From the NCBI GenBank assembly GCA_945892985.1, contig CAMDDU010000006.1, forward strand, positions 1 to 64,000: DNA of 64,000 nt. The letters run 5' to 3'. Origin of the DNA: CAITSH01 sp945892985. GTDB lineage: Bacteria > Pseudomonadota > Gammaproteobacteria > Burkholderiales > SG8-39. Positions 8,040-15,687 of the stretch are shown in pieces (position 1 is the stretch's first letter; each line of letters begins with the position of its first letter). Under the pieces are notes generated by a model. The model was not told the DNA's origin and searched no databases. It saw only the letters and a list, made by a program, of their open reading frames with translations. The translations under genes were made by a program, and so were the position numbers.

Positions 8040-9660
8040 CGCACCACTCGCGCCACATGCGGCGGTAGGCCGACTCCAGTTCGCGAATAAATGCGTGCTC
8101 GTCCATCAGTGTTGAGGCGCGCATGCGCGCGCGCAATCCTGCGCGTAGTGCCGCGAGTTCGGGCAAGCCCTGCGCGCAACGCCTGGCGATGTGCACGTAT
8201 TCATCGGCATTGCCGGCAAGAAAGGATTCAAGGCCCAACTGGCGCAGCAAGGACACGCCTATTCGTCCGATCGGCGCGGTCCCTGCGAGGGAGATGACAG
8301 GCACCCCCATCCACAACGCGTGCAAGCTGGTGATGCCGCCATTCTGCGGAAACGGATCCAAGAGCACATCAACCTCGTTGAACATTCCAAGAAATTGCCC
8401 GACCGGCTTGCGCCCGGTCACTTTCAGGCGGGCCGGCGCGAGCCCCTGCGCCTCAAAACGCGCCGCCACCACCCTGCGGATATCAGGCAGATCACCATGC
8501 TCTACAACCATCAGCAGTTGCGAACCGGCAACGCCGTTGATAAGGCGCGCCCACAAGGCCACCACCGCGTCGTTGATCTTGTGCCCCGCATTAAAAGAGG
8601 CAAACGTGATCCCCTGGCCGGAATTTGCGTGCAGCGCCGGCAACGGGCCAACCACGGGGCTGTCCGGATGCGGCCGAAAACACGCATAAGACTGGGCCAA
8701 GCGGACGAGGCGCTCGCGACTGAGGTGCTCTGTCTTGCCTTCCGGATCGATGTGCCTGTCGCTGATGCGCCAGTCCATCGCCTTCATGCCGGTGGTCTGC
8801 ACAGTACCAAACCAGGTCACCTGCACCGGAGCGGGCTTGTGCGCCAGGGCCATGAGCCGGTTCCCCCGGGTGTGACCGGACAGATCGACAAGTATATCCA
8901 CGGCATCGGCACGCATCAGCGCCACCAACTCGGCATCGGACAACTTTCCAATATCGCGCCAGCCATCGGCGTAATCGCGCAATCGGGTGCTCACATCATC
9001 CGTTATCGCGCCGTTGTTGTAACACAGAATACGGAAGTTGCTATGGTCGTGCCGCTCCAGGACGGGTTCGATGAAATAGCGCATCGCATGCTCGCGAAAA
9101 TCAGCCGAAACGTAGCCCACCGTTAGTACCCTGCCCGGATCGCGCGAGTTCGCGTGCACACACCCTAGGGCGAGCAGCGGATCGGCCAAGGTTTCGCCAA
9201 AACCGCGGTGTGCCGCATACACTTCTTCCGGGGACAGCTGATCGCAACAGGACATCACGAACAAGAGGTTGGAATAAATACGCACTGAATCGGGCTGCAG
9301 CGCGAGCGCACGCCGCAATACCGCCAGGCCCTCGCGGTGGCGTCCGACGCTGGCGAGGAAGCTGCCGTAATCCTTCAGATAGGCCGGACGCGGGCCACCC
9401 TCTTCAATCGCCTGCTCGAGATAGGCAATGGCAATATCGCAATCGCCGCGTGCAAAACTCACCACACCCGCAAGATAGAGCGCATCGGGCGCCCTGGGGG
9501 CAAGGGTCTGCGCCTGCTCGCTCAGCTCGGCCGCCCCAGCGAGGTCGCCGCACATAAAGGCGTCCATCCCGGCGGCAAGGATGCCGGACAGATCGTCCGC
9601 GGGCCGCTGCTGTGCGGATGCCCGGCCAATGCGTCCCATCAGGGAACCGAGCAAGCTCAA
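8029..9660 (-). CDS. TPR plus SPINDLY/OGT-like (GT41) glycosyltransferase, copy 2
   Basis: 543 residues from a TTG at 9660 whose last bases form TTGA with the stop of the upstream gene (9657-9659). The same start lies behind TGGAG, and the new N-terminus (LSLLGSLMGRIG) resembles those of the neighbours (MLSKLLSG, MLAKLIKQ). An ATG at 9717 would add 19 residues that overlap the upstream gene. TPRs cover ~20-165. The GT41 core shows VGYVSADFREHAMRYF, VDILVDLSGHTRGNRL, ITFASFNAGHKINDAV (UDP-site lysine) and DPFPQNGGITSLHALWMGVP. It is predicted to glycosylate proteins in the cytoplasm; the tandem pilins are the obvious nearby candidates. Confidence 0.82.
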   Translation of the reverse strand: MSLLGSLMGRIGRASAQQRPADDLSGILAAGMDAFMCGDLAGAAELSEQAQTLAPRAPDALYLAGVVSFARGDCDIAIAYLEQAIEEGGPRPAYLKDYGSFLASVGRHREGLAVLRRALALQPDSVRIYSNLLFVMSCCDQLSPEEVYAAHRGFGETLADPLLALGCVHANSRDPGRVLTVGYVSADFREHAMRYFIEPVLERHDHSNFRILCYNNGAITDDVSTRLRDYADGWRDIGKLSDAELVALMRADAVDILVDLSGHTRGNRLMALAHKPAPVQVTWFGTVQTTGMKAMDWRISDRHIDPEGKTEHLSRERLVRLAQSYACFRPHPDSPVVGPLPALHANSGQGITFASFNAGHKINDAVVALWARLINGVAGSQLLMVVEHGDLPDIRRVVAARFEAQGLAPARLKVTGRKPVGQFLGMFNEVDVLLDPFPQNGGITSLHALWMGVPVISLAGTAPIGRIGVSLLRQLGLESFLAGNADEYVHIARRCAQGLPELAALRAGLRARMRASTLMDEHAFIRELESAYRRMWREWCDAV

Positions 9661-11606
9661 GATGGCTCCAGCACGGAAAACGATTGCGGCGCCTGCCCCG
9701 CAAGGTGACGCTGCCACATGATGTCGTAAGCGCGCTCTAGATTGCGCACGAAGCGCGCCGTGTCGAACAACGGCAATGTCGCGTGCCCTTCTGACAGATG
9801 CGCGCGCAAGGCCCGCAACTCGTCAGGACGGTGTGCCAGCCTCACCGCAAGCGCCTCATACCCGGCCAAATCGGCGCAAATCAGTTGCGGCAAGCCGGCG
9901 GCGCGGAGCAGGCTCGCCCCGACGCGCGAGGGGAAGCCCTCTTGCGGGCAGCTGATCAAGGGCACACCGGCCCACAGCGCATCGCTCGCGCCGGTGTGCG
10001 CATTCACCAGCAGCGTATCGAGAAACACATCGGCGCGGGAGAGGCGCGCCAGATGCGCAGCTTTGGGCAAAGTCCCACCAAAGACAAGACGCGCCGGATC
10101 GATGCCGCGCACCGCCGCCTCACTTTCCAATTTTGCCCGCGCGACCGGATTACTCTCGTATAGCCAGAGCACACTACCGGCAACCCCCGCCAGAATGCGC
10201 ATCCAGCAACTGAATATTGTCTCATCGATCTTATAAACGTGATTAAAACAGGCAAATACAAAAGCGTCTGGCGGAAGGCCAAGCGCCTCGCGCGTGGGCA
10301 CCAATTCGGCGATGGGCTGGGTATTGTCATTGATCTGGTACGAGTGGGGCAGACGGGCAAGCCGTTCCCCAAAATGTAGCTCATGTTGCATGGGCGCGAC
10401 GATATCATCGACGATCGCATAGTCGCTCAAACCGCTCCCCGTCGTGCCAGGATAGCCAAGCCAGGTGACCCGCAAGGGCGCGGGCTGCAATGCAAAAAGT
10501 TCCAGTCTGGCCTCTATGGTAAAACCCTTTAGGTCCACCAGAATATCGATGCCGTCGGCAAAGATCCGTTTTGCCGAATCAGTCACAGTTTCATTGCGAA
10601 TATCGCAGAAGTGCTCGACCTCCGCCATGACCTGACGGCGATAAGCGCTGCCATCGTCAGCACCGATTGAGTAGGCGCTAACCTCGAATCGATTGCGGTC
10701 GTGTGCGCGAAACAAGCCGCCCATCAGGTGCATGGTGGGGTGGCTATGGTAGTCGGCCGACACATAGCCAATACGCAAACGTCGGCCCGGCGGCCTGGAC
10801 TTGAAGTCAAAATACGGGCGGCTGCCACCAAGCCCGCTTTGCAGGCGCGCGACATGCGCATCGGTCACCGCACGCCTCAGCGTTTGCGGCAGCGCAAACT
10901 GGTAGGCGACGAATGGGTCGAGGCCGGAATACTTCAGGGCAAGGGGGTTGCTCGCCCAGCCCCGCAGCACACGCTCCAATGCGGCGAGGTCGTGGCGCCA
11001 GTCGCAAGCCCAGGTACGTCCGCGCGCCAGCGCCAAGACCATTTCCGGGTCGTCGGGGCGCAGGGCGAGCCCTTGTTCGTATCGACGCAAGGCGCTGGAC
11101 AGATTTCCCAATTCGAAATCAAGCTTGGCCGCCAGCACCAGCGCCTCGACCCAATCGGGTCTTTGCGCAATCGCGCGCTCGGCCCACCGCAGGGCCTCCG
11201 GATATACACGCCGTTGAAAAAGGATGTTGCCAAGGTTGTAGGCAAATTCTGCGGCGCCGGAAACAAGCCGAACTGATTCACGGGCATGATGCTCCGCCCG
11301 CTTCAGCGCACCGCTTGCGCGGTATGCCTCGCCAAGATTGGCATGAAAAAAGCCGATTTGCGGGGCAATGTCCACCGCCTGTAAAATCAACTGCACAGCT
11401 TCGGCAAATTCACCACGCTGATGGCAGATCAGGCCGAGGTAATGAAGCGCATTGGCATCGGCCGGTTTGCGCGCCAGATAACGTCGAAGCAGTCGTTCGG
11501 CCCGTGGCGATTGCCCGCTGGCGACCAGCGCGGGAACACGCTCAAGAAAGGCCGCATCGGCGCGTCTCCAGCGACCTGCAATCTGTTTTATCAGCTTAGC
11601 GAGCAT
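9657..11606 (-). CDS. TPR plus OGT-like (GT41) glycosyltransferase, copy 3
   Basis: 649 residues, the longest and most canonical of the three. TPR units fill ~30-270 (ANALHYLGLICHQRGEFAEA, GFFHANLGEAYRASGALKRA, EFAYNLGNILFQRRVYPEA and more). The catalytic core keeps SADYHSHPTMHLMGGLF, which contains the H-P-T-x-H-L-M motif of eukaryotic OGT. It also keeps FACFNHVYKIDETIFSCW with the UDP-contacting lysine, and VNAHTGASDALWAGVPLISC, the counterpart of the human donor loop. It leads a tightly packed minus-strand operon with the genes down to 4581 and lies downstream of two pilin genes. O-glycosylation of a surface protein is inferred, not shown. Confidence 0.87.
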   Translation of the reverse strand: MLAKLIKQIAGRWRRADAAFLERVPALVASGQSPRAERLLRRYLARKPADANALHYLGLICHQRGEFAEAVQLILQAVDIAPQIGFFHANLGEAYRASGALKRAEHHARESVRLVSGAAEFAYNLGNILFQRRVYPEALRWAERAIAQRPDWVEALVLAAKLDFELGNLSSALRRYEQGLALRPDDPEMVLALARGRTWACDWRHDLAALERVLRGWASNPLALKYSGLDPFVAYQFALPQTLRRAVTDAHVARLQSGLGGSRPYFDFKSRPPGRRLRIGYVSADYHSHPTMHLMGGLFRAHDRNRFEVSAYSIGADDGSAYRRQVMAEVEHFCDIRNETVTDSAKRIFADGIDILVDLKGFTIEARLELFALQPAPLRVTWLGYPGTTGSGLSDYAIVDDIVAPMQHELHFGERLARLPHSYQINDNTQPIAELVPTREALGLPPDAFVFACFNHVYKIDETIFSCWMRILAGVAGSVLWLYESNPVARAKLESEAAVRGIDPARLVFGGTLPKAAHLARLSRADVFLDTLLVNAHTGASDALWAGVPLISCPQEGFPSRVGASLLRAAGLPQLICADLAGYEALAVRLAHRPDELRALRAHLSEGHATLPLFDTARFVRNLERAYDIMWQRHLAGQAPQSFSVLEPS

Positions 11607-11634
11607 GCGGCATTGTTACAGCAGAAGCGAGAAT

Positions 11635-11663
11635 AAAAAAGCCCCTCCGTAGAGGGGCTTTTT
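11635..11663 (-). terminator. Rho-independent terminator of pilin gene 1
   Basis: Stem AGCCCCTC/GAGGGGCT with loop CGTA, flanked by an A6 run and a T5 run, so it can act in both directions. It sits 46 bases past the pilin stop. A second stem, GCCCGA/TCGGGC (11673-11690), lies between it and the gene. The same two hairpins recur after pilin gene 2. Confidence 0.85.
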
Positions 11664-11709
11664 AAGACCAAAGCCCGAATCGCGTCGGGCACTCCGGTCA
11701 GCAATGCTA

Positions 11710-12129
11710 CTACGCGCGGCAGCTTGCCGGCAGGTACTTGCCAGGCGTACCAACGCAAGACCAAGTCATCGTACCGGTCACCGAATTCGGCGTGGCGGTC
11801 ATGGTAACGGTTACCGCGGCGCCCGTGCTAGTACTTGCCGCGGCACCGGTAACTACGATGGTGCCCGCGTCACTGACCGAGGCGGTCGCGATCTTACCGA
11901 TAACATTGATCGTTGCACCAACGCCAAAAAGAGCGATGTTCGACGGATCTGTTTGGAATTTCTCCGCCAGAGCCGTCTTCGCCGAGCTCGCTGCCAAAAT
12001 CAGCTCTGACACTTTCGCACGGACGGTGTAGTCCTGATAGGCCGGCAGCGCAACTGCGGCCAGAATACCGATAATCGCGACCACGATCATCAGTTCGATC
12101 AGGGTAAAACCCTTTTGCACAACTTTCAT
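11710..12129 (-). CDS. pilA: Type IV pilin PilA, copy 1
   Basis: 139 residues. The class IVa prepilin leader MKVVQKG is followed by the FTLIELMIVVAIIGILAAVA helix, with prepilin peptidase cutting after G7 and the essential E5 of the mature protein present. The globular part has a Ser/Thr/Ala-rich stretch (~90-120) and a C-terminal disulfide pair in TWSCVGTPGKYLPASC. A GAGG site precedes the ATG. Mature subunits polymerise into pili for adhesion, twitching or DNA uptake. A second, closely similar pilin gene lies 310 bases upstream with its own terminator. Ser/Thr richness and adjacent GT41 enzymes make it a plausible glycosylation substrate. Confidence 0.93.
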   Translation of the reverse strand: MKVVQKGFTLIELMIVVAIIGILAAVALPAYQDYTVRAKVSELILAASSAKTALAEKFQTDPSNIALFGVGATINVIGKIATASVSDAGTIVVTGAAASTSTGAAVTVTMTATPNSVTGTMTWSCVGTPGKYLPASCRA

Positions 12130-12368
12130 GGGAATGCCTCATAGGAACAGCGTTGCGGTGCCGATTCGCCACCGTAGCCACGTAGCTGCAACCCCCATAC
12201 CCAGCAAGCAATGAAATCCGGAAATTAGCGATTTTCACAAACAGATGCTGATTACATACATAGGCTTATCTTTTTTGTTAAGTATTATTTATAGGGCGCT
12301 ATAGCTCCAAAAACGGACAAAAAACGTCACTTACTGGCCAAATAAGCACGCGTCCTGAGAATATGCCC

Positions 12369-12395
12369 AAAAAAAACCCCTCCGTAGAGGGGCTT
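12369..12395 (-). terminator. Rho-independent terminator of pilin gene 2
   Basis: Stem CCCCTC/GAGGGG with loop CGTA next to an A8 run (T8 on the minus-strand transcript). GCCCGA/TCGGGC follows at 12405-12422. The layout and sequence copy the terminator pair of pilin gene 1, which shows that gene and 3' region were duplicated together. Confidence 0.85.
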
Positions 12396-12439
12396 GGGGC
12401 GGAAGCCCGAATCACATCGGGCACTCCAGCCAACCAGGC

Positions 12440-12856
12440 TTAGCGGCAGGTTGCCGGCAGATACTTGCCTGGCGAGCCCACGCAGGACCAGGTCATCGTG
12501 CCGGTCGACGTATTCGGCGAGGCGGTCATGGTCACGGTTACTGAGGCACCGGTGCTCGTACTCGTTGCGCCACCGGTAACCACGATAGTGCCCGCGTCAT
12601 CGACCAAGCCGGTAGCGATCTTGCCGACAACAGTGATGGTGGCACCAACGCCAAAACCGGTGACATTGGATGGGTCTGTTTGAAATTTCTCCGCCAGAGT
12701 GGTGCGTGCCGAGCTCGCTGCAAGAAGAAGCTCTGACACTTTCGCCCGGATGGTGTAGTCCTGATAGGCGGGCAACGCAACCGCCGCCAGAATACCGATA
12801 ATCGCGACCACGATCATCAGTTCGATCAGGGTAAAGCCTTTTGAAATTGCTCTCAT
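12440..12856 (-). CDS. pilA: Type IV pilin PilA, copy 2
   Basis: 138 residues from the ATG at 12856 (MRAISKG leader), which has AAAGGA upstream; the open frame extends to 12931, but those residues are not a prepilin leader. After the leader it matches copy 1 closely: the same N-terminal helix, AYQDYTIRAKVSELLLAASSA, KFQTDPSN, GVGATI, and a C-terminal TWSCVGSPGKYLPATC disulfide loop. Differences concentrate in the middle Ser/Thr/Gly-rich part. It has its own promoter region with a 31-base direct repeat and a hairpin leader, so the two pilins are probably transcribed separately and could be used alternatively. Confidence 0.92.
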   Translation of the reverse strand: MRAISKGFTLIELMIVVAIIGILAAVALPAYQDYTIRAKVSELLLAASSARTTLAEKFQTDPSNVTGFGVGATITVVGKIATGLVDDAGTIVVTGGATSTSTGASVTVTMTASPNTSTGTMTWSCVGSPGKYLPATCR

Positions 12857-12876
12857 GTTCGATTCCTTTACGAAAA

Positions 12877-12900
12877 GTACGGCGAGGTAGTCCGCCGTAC
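12877..12900 (-). promoter_or_regulatory. Hairpin in the leader of pilin gene 2
   Basis: A perfect 8-base inverted repeat, GTACGGCG/CGCCGTAC with an 8-base loop, lies 20 bases upstream of the pilin 2 start codon and just upstream of its AAAGGA site. In the mRNA it would form a stable 5' stem, which could protect the transcript or tune translation. Function is inferred from position only. Confidence 0.5.
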
Positions 12901-12929
12901 TAAAGGTAGTAGCAATGAACATGCCTAAC

Positions 12930-12992
12930 ATTTATTAAGCAAAATACAGCCAAGTGCTAGGATTTGTTAAGAAAAATACAGTCAAGTACTAG
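12930..12992 (-). repeat. Two 31-base direct repeats in the pilin 2 upstream region
   Basis: Copies at 12930-12960 and 12962-12992 match at 27 of 31 positions, one base apart. On the minus strand each reads CTAG(C/T)ACTTG(G/A)CTGTATTTT and continues into CTTAA(T/C)AAAT. They cover the place expected for the promoter or an upstream activator site, so duplicated promoter elements or a regulator-binding repeat are the simplest readings. Confidence 0.6.
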
Positions 12993-13032
12993 GGGAATCG
13001 CCTTGCCGTCCGCGAGCCTATGACGTTTTAGG

Positions 13033-14364
13033 TCACTTTCTAACCGAAAAAGACAGGTGCGCGTCCAATTCCCGCGCCACCCGCTCCAGCACTTCATCCC
13101 ACTCAAATGGCTCTTTTTGACGAAAAAGACGTGCCGAGGGATACCACGGCAGCACCTCGCCAGAGGCCAGATACCGCCATTCGGGTGCCGAGGGCACAAG
13201 AATCCAGACCGGTTGTCCCAGCGCACCGGCAAGGTGAATGACCGCAGTACAAACGCTGATCACCAGATCGAGCGCCACCACCAAGGCGGCGGTTTCCTCA
13301 TAACTCTCCAGCGCATCGGGCCAGTGAATAAAGCTGGCGCCCTTCAATCGGGCAAACGCAAGCAACTCGGCCTCCGTGCTGCCATATTGGAGGTTGATGA
13401 AATACCCCCCCGCCCCGAACAGTGGTTCGATCATTTCGGGCGCCAGAGAACGCAAAGATCGCCTGCTCGTCACCGTCCCCCCTTTCCAAGACAGCCCAAC
13501 CTTGCTGCCCGGCCCTAGAGCACGCAAGCGCGCACGCCAATACGCAACGCGGACGGGGTCGGCGCGCAGGTAAGCACCGTGCCGCGGAAAGTCGCCGGGG
13601 GCGTTTCTAAAAAAACGCGGCAAACTGCCTATTGGCAACTGTGCGTCTATACGCTCGCCACCTGCCCAATCCGGCACGGCGCAGCCCGGCACTCTGGAAC
13701 CAACCTTGTCCTGAGGAAAAGCGCGCTGCAGAAGCGGCACGAGATACGGATGGCACTCGATCAACAACTTGCCCACCGCAGGTCTGAGGCTGCCAAGACA
13801 AGAGGCAAACATGATCTGGTCGCCAATTCCCTGTTCGGCGACCACCAGCAGCGTTTTCTGCGGGTTTGGCCTGCCGTCCCAAATCGGAAAGTCATAAGGA
13901 CACGGCGTTGCAGTGACGCTGTGGTGACGGGACTCGTAATCAGACCAGCCGGCTTCAAAGCGCGCTAACTTGAGTTGCGCGGTAGCGCGCATCAGACGCG
14001 CTTCATGGTCGGCCGGATCCTCTTCAATCAGAATATCCAGACAAGCTATCCCCTCGTCCGACTCGCCCGACTCGGCGAGAATCCACCCGAGGTTGACCCG
14101 GGCCTCGCGAAACGAAGGCCTGCCCTCGACTGCACGTCGGACCAAAACCGCAGCTTCGCGAAACCGTCCCTGCTCACGTGCGATTACAAGCCCGAGCATA
14201 TTGAGCGCTTCAGGGTGCGGCGGGCTGCGTTCGGCCAATGGCTCCAACAAGGCCACGACCATGTCAAATTGCCGGTTGTCGAAATACGTGACCGCGCGCC
14301 CAAAGGCGGACTGGGCATCGGCTGCCGGCCCCCCCCGCCACCCCCGCCACAGTCTTCGCAGCAT
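13033..14364 (-). CDS. TPR plus GT9-like glycosyltransferase
   Basis: 443 residues from ATG 14364 (MLRRLWRGWRGG), 11 bases after the stop of the upstream gene; the frame is open to 14424 but that part overlaps the neighbour. TPRs occupy ~20-135 (ALNMLGLVIAREQGRFREAA, REARVNLGWILAESGESDEG). The C-terminal half has the pattern of TPR-linked heptosyltransferase/GT9-like enzymes: LVVAEQGIGDQIMFASCLG, VGLSWKGG, ALDLVISVCTAVIHLAGALGQPVWILVP. These enzymes transfer a sugar from a nucleotide donor. An unbroken G8 run lies within codons 10-12, in the position typical of a phase-variable tract. It is encoded with the next glycosyltransferase upstream of the pilins. Confidence 0.78.
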   Translation of the reverse strand: MLRRLWRGWRGGPAADAQSAFGRAVTYFDNRQFDMVVALLEPLAERSPPHPEALNMLGLVIAREQGRFREAAVLVRRAVEGRPSFREARVNLGWILAESGESDEGIACLDILIEEDPADHEARLMRATAQLKLARFEAGWSDYESRHHSVTATPCPYDFPIWDGRPNPQKTLLVVAEQGIGDQIMFASCLGSLRPAVGKLLIECHPYLVPLLQRAFPQDKVGSRVPGCAVPDWAGGERIDAQLPIGSLPRFFRNAPGDFPRHGAYLRADPVRVAYWRARLRALGPGSKVGLSWKGGTVTSRRSLRSLAPEMIEPLFGAGGYFINLQYGSTEAELLAFARLKGASFIHWPDALESYEETAALVVALDLVISVCTAVIHLAGALGQPVWILVPSAPEWRYLASGEVLPWYPSARLFRQKEPFEWDEVLERVARELDAHLSFSVRK

Positions 14365-14375
14365 CGCGCCTGGGG

Positions 14376-15053
14376 CTATTTTCGCGCGCCGGCGAAAAGC
14401 ATGGCATCGCGCTCGGCAAACCACGCCTCAGCATGCTCGCAGCGTTCGTATTCGGGAAAATACGGGCCGCCAATTGTGTAGTGCACGAGCGACACGTCAC
14501 CGGACGGCTTGTCGTAACCAACCAGATGATTCCAGCGTGGAGGCAGCGCACCGATAAGAGAATCATCATGCAGCCATTTAAACTGGTGCAGCTCTAGTCC
14601 GCTCGCCGCATTCACATAATCTGCACTGAGCCCGCGGCACCGGGCGTTATTGAACAACATTACGCTGGACCAGTTCTTTTTGGCATAAGCGGTCTGCGGT
14701 GCCCCCAGGAACTTCACACTCTCTCGCGGGCGATGATCGTGCTTGACCACCATTACCGCGAACCGCTCATCGCGCAGCGCCCAAAGCTTTGCAACATCAT
14801 CGAGCATCAGCATGTCGCAGTCCGTAAAAAGACTCCAACCCTCAAACCCGGACAAATGCGGCACAAGGAACCTGGAAAACGAAAATTCAGTCGATTGCAG
14901 CGGATGCGCACCGCGCGAAAAAATAGACGTGAGTTGTGGCAGCGCCACCGGCGCTATCGAGACAGGAACGCTTGAACGCACCTGGATACTGTGCGCAAGA
15001 ACGCTGAAAGCGACCGGTTCGCGCGCGTCAAAACCTATAAATATTCGAATCAA
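14376..15053 (-). CDS. DxD-type glycosyltransferase (LPS/GT8-like)
   Basis: 225 residues from a TTG at 15053 with GGGAG upstream, giving the usual family opening LIRIFIGFDAREPVAFSVL; a GTG at 15131 would add 26 unrelated residues. The nucleotide-sugar/metal motif is SLFTDCDMLML (DxD near residue 90). Further conserved-looking parts are SVMLFNNARC, HDDSLIGALPPRWNHLVGY and HYTIGGPYFPEY. It probably adds a hexose to a cell-surface glycan or to the glycoprotein made by neighbouring enzymes. It starts the minus-strand pair with the TPR-GT9 gene, 11 bases apart from its chosen start. Confidence 0.68.
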   Translation of the reverse strand: MIRIFIGFDAREPVAFSVLAHSIQVRSSVPVSIAPVALPQLTSIFSRGAHPLQSTEFSFSRFLVPHLSGFEGWSLFTDCDMLMLDDVAKLWALRDERFAVMVVKHDHRPRESVKFLGAPQTAYAKKNWSSVMLFNNARCRGLSADYVNAASGLELHQFKWLHDDSLIGALPPRWNHLVGYDKPSGDVSLVHYTIGGPYFPEYERCEHAEAWFAERDAMLFAGARK

Positions 15054-15271
15054 ACCGAACTCCCAAAAATCCACCACCTCTACAACGCCCCCCGTACATA
15101 AGCATGCGCCAAGCACATCGCGGCAGCACACTCCCTCAGGATCAGTCCGGGACGGAATTTACGCAAGGCAAACAGCCCAATTCCTCCTGGATCGCGTGAA
15201 GTAAATCACGAGCTTCCCACACCCTAGCTGGTATACTTGTCCGATTATAAAAGCACTTGAGGGGAATCCGA

Positions 15272-15589
15272 GTGGTCTTCAAGCTTTTCTCACCAAGCAA
15301 AATAGATGCGTTCGCGAAAAGCCTCGCCCTGGATATAGCCAAGCGCTATCCGCCCGCCATCGCCAACAACCCCCAGCAAATGGTTTCGCAAAAGAGACTC
15401 ACGGACATTCTGGAAGAAACGTTTGCAAAAGCCGCGACCTTCCAGCACGAAAACAGCCTGGGATGGTATAAAAAAGCCAAGCTTGGCAACGAGTTCCGCT
15501 GGGAATTGAAAGAAATGGGCTACGACGAGAAATTCATTGAGATGGCCACCGAAGGCCTTATCGTCTACGTAACGCGGGCCTCAAAGTAA
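15272..15589 (+). CDS. Conserved hypothetical small cytoplasmic protein
   Basis: 105 residues from a GTG at 15272 that has GAGGGG eight bases upstream; a TTG at 15257 is possible but lies over that ribosome site. The protein is charged and soluble with no signal peptide or membrane segment. It contains AKRYPPAIANNPQQMVSQKR, LTDILEETFAKAATFQ and KAKLGNEFRWELKEMGYDEKFIEMATEGLIVYV. I do not recognise a named family. It stands alone on the plus strand between minus-strand blocks, so it has its own promoter, perhaps using TATACT at about 15231-15236. Confidence 0.6.
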   Translation: MVFKLFSPSKIDAFAKSLALDIAKRYPPAIANNPQQMVSQKRLTDILEETFAKAATFQHENSLGWYKKAKLGNEFRWELKEMGYDEKFIEMATEGLIVYVTRASK

Positions 15590-15687
15590 GACCTCCCGCA
15601 TTACTCCTTGCGACATAAACCCAAATTGCCGCAAGCGCGAATACTGCGGATGAAGCCTACCCAGGCTCGCTTTATTCTGACGCCCTG

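Noticed and set aside
12187..12203. Possible sigma-54 promoter upstream of pilin 1 (GG-TATGGGGGTT-GCA on the minus strand)
   Set aside because: GG-N10-GC spacing is right and PilA promoters are often sigma-54 dependent, but the base before GG is G, the CAC part of the -24 element is absent and the region is a G run, so the match is too weak to list.
12941..12957. TTGGC...TTTGC in repeat copy A upstream of pilin 2 as a sigma-54 site
   Set aside because: The spacing between GG and GC is nine bases, one short of the strict ten, and the second repeat copy lacks GG and GC.
15142..15342. Minus-strand 66-codon open frame overlapping the start of the plus-strand hypothetical gene
   Set aside because: It overlaps the better supported gene at 15272 and has no recognisable features or ribosome site.
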